A stretch of DNA of 64,000 nucleotides, from contig MPUH01000099.1 of the NCBI GenBank assembly GCA_001970955.1, forward strand, positions 1 to 64,000. The letters are read 5' to 3'. Position 1 is the stretch's first letter. Every line of letters begins with the position of its first letter. Under the pieces are notes generated by a model. That model ran no database searches. It worked only from the letters and a program-made list of their open reading frames with translations, and was not told the DNA's origin. Made by a program: the position numbers and the translations under genes. Below are positions 60,501 through 64,000 of this stretch, piece after piece. Source of the DNA: Stentor coeruleus (Eukaryota > Ciliophora > Heterotrichea > Heterotrichida > Stentoridae).

Positions 60501-60620
60501 CATCAGCTTGGCTTGAATTCTGAAGACAAAGATGTTGATTTTCCTGTCAAAGCTGGGCTAGACAAAGTTATTGCTGTGTCTTGTGGCTATTTCCACACCA
60601 TGGCGCTTAAGGGCAATTAG
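57504..60620 (+). CDS. Kinesin motor fused to C-terminal RCC1 repeats
   Basis: 1038 residues. An N-terminal kinesin motor (about 7-350) carries P-loop GQTTSGKT near 109, switch I SSRSH near 220, switch II DLAGSE near 249 and the helix YRDSKLTRILSQALGGNS. It is nearest kinesin-7/CENP-E (VYIQDLSKYEVKTFDQV). A neck and coiled coil follow (about 360-460 and 600-660). From about 680 to the end are RCC1 repeats making a seven-bladed propeller (GFSWGSGKDGRCGTG; VYTWGRGLFGQLGHGN; VYSWGYGEDGQLGHGD; VYSFGKGVHGRIGRGS; LYVWGFNYYHQLGL). An N-terminal motor implies plus-end movement. The RCC1 tail is probably a cargo or chromatin/GTPase-binding module. No N, stop or frame break lies between the parts, so the fusion looks genuine. 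Confidence 0.92.
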   Translation: MKKTKENIKVCIRMRPLLRPYEDEEIWNIDKNTITSRPSQLAPMDLSTASFTSLKERDIRRRYVDTLGPNSFTFDHIYSITDMSEKIYNDICKPIIEYIMQGFNGAVFMYGQTTSGKTYTMLGRPDLPGILPLSIKDIFSIANNSQSNYTIWVSYLEIYNEVINDLLVPTSTNLKIKENRENVYIQDLSKYEVKTFDQVILIMNYGEEHRMYRETSIHEHSSRSHTIFRVYVEYKEGTSYKYGCLNLVDLAGSERLNEFEVKGQEQLGETGHINKSLFILSNVINKLAEGRQQHIPYRDSKLTRILSQALGGNSLSAIICTISPAAMNLNQTLSTLRFATRAKTVQNDVHVNEYVDQDTSSAQLKFELLKVKEQLEQSKFSNSKIEAQNRELMKQLQAYIEEARQAKDHLKMFKTENRDQASSSLLEELEEERAKRMQLEKEFEAQNQQLLNLMKNYEENMDGRTQPPPAEIYFIDNMIMTIENELAQELSTSIIWGDKSKDLALSYRQDITELQDQYSTALSQLLKESIQIPSPASSVNNEKEIIFYDIKPDFADIIKEFKGQSENSEYFMKKLKSQYESYLEQIDARHEEARSSLEAYYQNQISKPHLDKNAINNLASQHNEMLQELKSQNQEVVEEVEKAYMEALKVFNQTLTPRLKEKSKDSPRISVQYIPNSLVPNEGIGFSWGSGKDGRCGTGIEDPVTSPFRIFKDNTLLVSLKCGFHHSAAVTNDGKVYTWGRGLFGQLGHGNNEIYKIPTVISSLEGIKIIQVSCGWQHTMCLSNTGKVYSWGYGEDGQLGHGDCKDYLSPKEIAAFHNIQVNIISCGHSHSAAIGDKKLYIWGCNPDSRCFVTTTEPVHTPYKVLNITKPSFVDLGVNHSAVVNEEGKVFMAGLGQEGQLGMSSTGFVQMYEHPLFGEKNKAEMAACGDAFTLIMNWRGEVYSFGKGVHGRIGRGSTEEIYEPGVVKLPEAVKSISAGCRHASAVGVSGSLYVWGFNYYHQLGLNSEDKDVDFPVKAGLDKVIAVSCGYFHTMALKGN

Positions 60621-61039
60621 AATTTTAAGACCAGAAGTAATAGAAATAATAGGATTTTGATGGATTAGTTAGGATGGAATATTGATATTCTTTGTATTGG
60701 ATGAAGGCTTTTTTTTTATGTGATTTGATTAAAGATGTGGAGATTTGGTTTTTTGATAGATAGTATCTTATAANAGATGGAATATTGATATTCTTTGTAT
60801 TGGATGAAGGCGTTTTTTTTATGTGATTTGATTAAAGATGTGGAGATTTGGTTTTTTGATAGATAGTATCTTATAAAGTGGATAAAAAGATGAATGAATG
60901 GGAATATAGGATATTGAGTAATAGTATTAGGATTAAAAGTTTTTATTTTATAATGATCATCCTTTTAATATTTAAGCATCTCTCAAAGCAATAAAACCCA
61001 AAATCTCTTAAAATCCTCACAAAAAATTTTTCTGTAATA
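60621..61039. other. Intergenic spacer with a 101-bp N-joined duplication
   Basis: G-rich and C-poor at the left, downstream of the kinesin gene. Copies 60673-60773 and 60776-60876 flank an N at 60774. The last 80 bases turn C-rich before the next start. Confidence 0.7.
60673..60876. repeat. 101-bp direct repeat around N at 60774 (assembly join)
   Basis: The copies differ at one base inside a T run (GGCTTTT against GGCGTTT). Confidence 0.85.
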
Positions 61040-63109
61040 ATGGACATCACTTGTGAAGTCTGCTTACAGCAATATACAACCAAGTCCCGCAAGCCCCGTT
61101 TTCTCCCATGCGGGCACACTTTCTGCAATGAATGCTTACTTAAAATAATCACCAAGCCTGAGCTTATTTGTCCTATTTGCAATACTTCCTGGATCCAAGT
61201 TGACTCAATTGATAATCTCGGTATCAACTATTCCCTCCTAAGTATTCTTCAGCCTCGAGAAATCCTGTGCACTAATCATCCATCAGAAATCGCTGATTGC
61301 CTAAACCCTCACACATTATCAGCCTTATGTTCAGAATGCTCAAATTCCAACAAATCCTCTAACCTTATCTATATGGATACAGCAACTAAATGGCTGATAT
61401 CCGAAGCAAAAAATTACTTATCATTAGATATTCCCCCAGAATATAAAAAAAAAGTTAGTCAAATCAAAACCTATCCAAACCAACAAAAATTTGAGATTTT
61501 AAAAGAACTTAAAGATATTACGAATAAAATATTCTGTGATTTCCATGCTGATAATGAGGCTATTGGGTTTTGTTTGAATAATGGTGAAGCATATTGCCAA
61601 GGATGCTGCAGGGGTTTTGATAATGATACAGTTGATATAAAAGTTTTGGAGTTTACAGAAACATTGGCTAAAAGGATTGTCAGACTTCGAAGGATATGCA
61701 ATGTCAGCCTGATACCACCAAAGCTTGGGAAGTCATATGATGAGTTGAGTGCTTTAGGTCCAAAAGAACTTGTTATTTTTTATAAAGAGTTTTTAGCTTT
61801 GAAACTCAGCCCGACAGCAGTTTTGAATAATACTACATGTCCAGGATGTCAGAGGATATATAATCTTAATAACATGCCTATGATATTAGCATGTTCTGGT
61901 ATGCACTGTGTGTGTTTTGCATGTGTTGTAGGGAAAAACTCAGTAATTTGTCCAGTGGATAAGTCTAGCAACTCAGTAGACTTGATAACCCCGCTTTATG
62001 ATGCGATGAACCCTTTGGCTAAATGCTCGAAATGCAAAGAAAACTATGACTTGAAAACCAAAATCCCTAAAAGTTTACCATGTGGGCAAATCATATGCTT
62101 AGAATGCTTGAAAAGATATTATATAATCCCAAATAAACATCATTGTGATTACTGCAACGGCACCCACGCCTCAATGGTTGCTTTATCAAACTCTGAGTTT
62201 TTTATATCCCTTATTATGGCACATATAATGTATTGTTCTTTACATAGAAATCATGTTGCTGTTTTATTATTACCAGAAACACTTGAGACTATGTGTAAGG
62301 ATTGTTCGCCTTTGTCAGATCAAATCAAAATCAATTTGACTGGAAAAAATATTGTTGTTACTAATGTGCTTAATGAAATTTATAGTAGAAAACTTGCTAA
62401 TTCTGAGTTTCGGGCTAATGTTAATCTTAATTTAGACGCTTTTAGCAAACTGAGCAATCAGGGGAAAATTGATCTTATAAGAGAAGGGGTGAGGCCTGAA
62501 AATAAAGATTCACTTAGAACGAAATTACCTAAAGGAATAAGACTTGATGAGAAAAAAGTTGATGAAAACTCAGAAATGTCGTATTTGTATAGGTTTTATA
62601 GTGTTATGCCTCCTGAGGAAGTTGATGAGAATTTTAGGTTTGTGTCTAAGCCTTGGGTTATTGAAGTAGATAAGGATCAAGTTGAGGCAGTTAGTTTTAA
62701 GTGTGATAGGAATATTGTGCTGTGTGGAGTGGGGATTGGTAAAGGGGTTGACCAGAGAGAAACAGCTTTGGAGAGGATTCAAATTTTTAAAGGAAAGTCT
62801 ATGGCGGAAGGGCAGTGCAGAATTGAGACCAAGGGTATGAAATTTATACAGAAAGATATTGTGGAAGATTGTATGCTTGAGTCTCCATTAGAAATACCTC
62901 GAGAAACAGACTTTACAATTTTGGTAAAAATCAAAGGGGTGCTTATTTACCGAGGCAACCCATTTGACCTAAAAGAAGTCCAGGCAGGATCTGACGGGTG
63001 TATATTCGAGTTCAGTGAACCTGAAAACGTAGGTCAATACTACGTAAACGGACAGCATGATATAAACGGCCCAATAATCAAACTCCTCTACAAGCTCAAA
63101 AATACCTAA
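61040..63109 (+). CDS. E3 ubiquitin ligase-like protein with three RING/B-box modules and a PHR-like C-terminus
   Basis: 689 residues. RING 1 (about 5-48) is complete: CEVC, then CGHTFCNEC and CPIC. A B-box-like segment follows (CTNHPSEIADC ... LCSEC, about 75-101) and a second (CDFHADNEAIGFC ... YCQGCC, about 170-192). RING-like 2 (about 267-308) has CPGC, MHCVCFAC and CPVD; RING-like 3 (about 330-376) has CSKC, CGQIICLEC and CDYC, followed by a third B-box-like piece (YCSLHRNHVAV ... MCKDC, about 397-425). The last 175 residues resemble a PHR domain (AVSFKCDRNIVLCGVGIGKG; GPIIKLLYKLKN). RING 1 should recruit an E2; the PHR-like part is likely the substrate- or partner-binding end. Confidence 0.83.
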   Translation: MDITCEVCLQQYTTKSRKPRFLPCGHTFCNECLLKIITKPELICPICNTSWIQVDSIDNLGINYSLLSILQPREILCTNHPSEIADCLNPHTLSALCSECSNSNKSSNLIYMDTATKWLISEAKNYLSLDIPPEYKKKVSQIKTYPNQQKFEILKELKDITNKIFCDFHADNEAIGFCLNNGEAYCQGCCRGFDNDTVDIKVLEFTETLAKRIVRLRRICNVSLIPPKLGKSYDELSALGPKELVIFYKEFLALKLSPTAVLNNTTCPGCQRIYNLNNMPMILACSGMHCVCFACVVGKNSVICPVDKSSNSVDLITPLYDAMNPLAKCSKCKENYDLKTKIPKSLPCGQIICLECLKRYYIIPNKHHCDYCNGTHASMVALSNSEFFISLIMAHIMYCSLHRNHVAVLLLPETLETMCKDCSPLSDQIKINLTGKNIVVTNVLNEIYSRKLANSEFRANVNLNLDAFSKLSNQGKIDLIREGVRPENKDSLRTKLPKGIRLDEKKVDENSEMSYLYRFYSVMPPEEVDENFRFVSKPWVIEVDKDQVEAVSFKCDRNIVLCGVGIGKGVDQRETALERIQIFKGKSMAEGQCRIETKGMKFIQKDIVEDCMLESPLEIPRETDFTILVKIKGVLIYRGNPFDLKEVQAGSDGCIFEFSEPENVGQYYVNGQHDINGPIIKLLYKLKNT

Positions 63110-63185
63110 ATAATCATCCTAATCGAAATCTATCAAAATTTTATTTAATATTAATCACCCAGATATGTGTAAATCATCTCATCTC

Positions 63186-64000
63186 TTATCGATATCCTGC
63201 ATTAATACCACTCCCAGTCGACCATCTACAAATTTTCTCAAAAGGTTTATCCAAGCTATTAAATATATTCCAAAACCTCAATGTCTCATCAGCCCCCGCA
63301 GTGACAACTTGTGTACCATCAGGATTAGCACTCATATTCAAAATCCTCGCTGTATGTCCATGAAAATCCATAATCTTAGTCATTTCCCCTGATTTCCATA
63401 AGGTCAATTGATTTTGAGTATATCCATGCGCACTCAAAATCTCTTTATCATAACGATTCCATTCTAAAGCTGAAACTTGACTTCCTGTGTCAACTGAAGA
63501 TATACAACTAGCCGAAGTGCAGTCCCACATTTTTATTGTCCTATCAATACTCCCACCTCCTGATGCTAGTAAATTACGTTTCCAAGGACACCAGGCAAGA
63601 GCTTTTACTGCAGCTTTATGTTCTTTAAATTCATGTATTGGCATTGAACTTGATAAATCCCATATACAGATTTTATTATCATTAGCTCCAGATGCTAAAT
63701 AATTGTTTTCAGTACTCCATTTAAGCCCACATATTTCTTGATTATGTGATGTGTATTTGACAAAATAGTTTTGTATACGTAAATCATGGTTGATTATTAG
63801 AGAATCTCTACTACCTGAAGATAATACATAACCATTCCATGCTAATGACGATACTCGATCTGAATGGGCTTGCATTGTACGGATTTCAGAGTTCTTCTCT
63901 ATATCGATAAGTTTTATGTTGTGGGCTGAGTCGCCTATTGCTAAACACCTGCCTCCTTTCATCCAAGATACGGATGTTATTATATCATTTTGATACTCGC
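63186..64000 (-). CDS. Cdc20/Cdh1 (Fizzy) activator of the anaphase-promoting complex, C-terminal part
   Basis: The minus-strand frame runs from TAA at 63186 through an internal ATG at 63962 and stays open to the window edge (EYQNDIITSVSWMKGGRC), so the N-terminus is missing. About 271 residues of WD40 propeller are visible: HSDRVSSLAWNGYVLSSGSR, ICGLKWSTENNYLASGANDN, LAWCPWKRNLLASGGGSIDR and HGHTARILNMSANPDGTQVV. The blocks fit Cdc20/Cdh1, which bring substrates to APC/C. The normal terminal IR dipeptide that docks on the APC is here YR. The C-box would lie outside the window, so Cdc20 and Cdh1 cannot be told apart. Confidence 0.9.
   Translation of the reverse strand, partial: EYQNDIITSVSWMKGGRCLAIGDSAHNIKLIDIEKNSEIRTMQAHSDRVSSLAWNGYVLSSGSRDSLIINHDLRIQNYFVKYTSHNQEICGLKWSTENNYLASGANDNKICIWDLSSSMPIHEFKEHKAAVKALAWCPWKRNLLASGGGSIDRTIKMWDCTSASCISSVDTGSQVSALEWNRYDKEILSAHGYTQNQLTLWKSGEMTKIMDFHGHTARILNMSANPDGTQVVTAGADETLRFWNIFNSLDKPFEKICRWSTGSGINAGYR

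Noticed and set aside
1-64000. TGA = Trp code (Blepharisma-like)
   Set aside because: Known families show no in-frame TGA at Trp positions, and the two TGAs in RPB2 fall at Gly and Cys sites.
1-64000. Transposons, viral elements, CRISPR arrays, tRNA and rRNA genes
   Set aside because: No transposase, reverse transcriptase, capsid-like or integrase frame, no regularly spaced repeats, and no tRNA B-box or rRNA landmark was found by eye on either strand.

Overview
The window looks like somatic (macronuclear-type) DNA of a heterotrich ciliate, most likely Stentor or a close relative. Evidence: very AT-rich spacers; short, almost intron-free genes packed on both strands; one clear 15-nt GTA...TAG intron (46267-46281), the heterotrich intron size; and a standard-like code. 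Stops among the genes listed are about 27 TAA, 13 TAG and 2 TGA. No gene with a recognisable family needs TAA, TAG or TGA read as sense, apart from one RPB2 copy that carries many other breaks. This argues against Blepharisma (TGA = Trp) and for Stentor, but the genus is an inference.

Layout. 1-9.9 kb: edge fragment, coiled-coil protein, membrane RING-H2 ligase, DYRK kinase, small gene with a frame break, BTB-like protein split by a 47-bp tandem duplication, ataxin-2-like protein, type I membrane protein, LRR protein, and a Cu/Zn-SOD-fold protein that has lost metal ligands. 10-20.3 kb: coiled-coil/ubiquitin-like protein, a decayed gene, basic proteins, WASHC3 next to a Rab5-like GTPase, a ubiquitin-like-fold protein next to an FKBP-TPR protein, an acylated EF-hand-like protein, and a helix-turn-helix-like protein. 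20.7-24.2 kb: RNA polymerase II subunit RPB2 with many reading-frame breaks. 24.9-33 kb: small unknowns, a macro-domain protein, a secreted DOMON protein and a Cys-rich membrane protein, separated by long spacers. 33.8-43.9 kb: a cytoskeleton-like block with RCC1-coiled-coil protein, four further coiled-coil or basic proteins and ANP32. 45-53.7 kb: eS17, ankyrin-DHHC acyltransferase, Integrator subunit 6, adenosine kinase. 54.3-64 kb: possible mitochondrial protein, SF3A1, a kinesin-RCC1 fusion, a triple RING/B-box/PHR protein, and a Cdc20/Cdh1 activator cut by the window edge.

No operons or shared pathways are evident. Several neighbours fit common themes: endosome (WASHC3 and Rab5-like), mRNA synthesis and processing (RPB2, SF3A1, INTS6, ataxin-2-like), ubiquitin and cell cycle (RING proteins, Cdc20/Cdh1, kinesin). 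Intergenic DNA has two regular features. A TATAA-like motif abuts or lies just before many start codons. The sense strand is C-rich and G-poor upstream of genes but G-rich and C-poor downstream of them.

Assembly cautions: nine of ten single N bases are flanked by near-identical direct repeats of 36-184 bp, which look like unmerged contig overlaps. They interrupt or duplicate the ends of real genes. No tRNA, rRNA, CRISPR array or recognisable transposon was seen.
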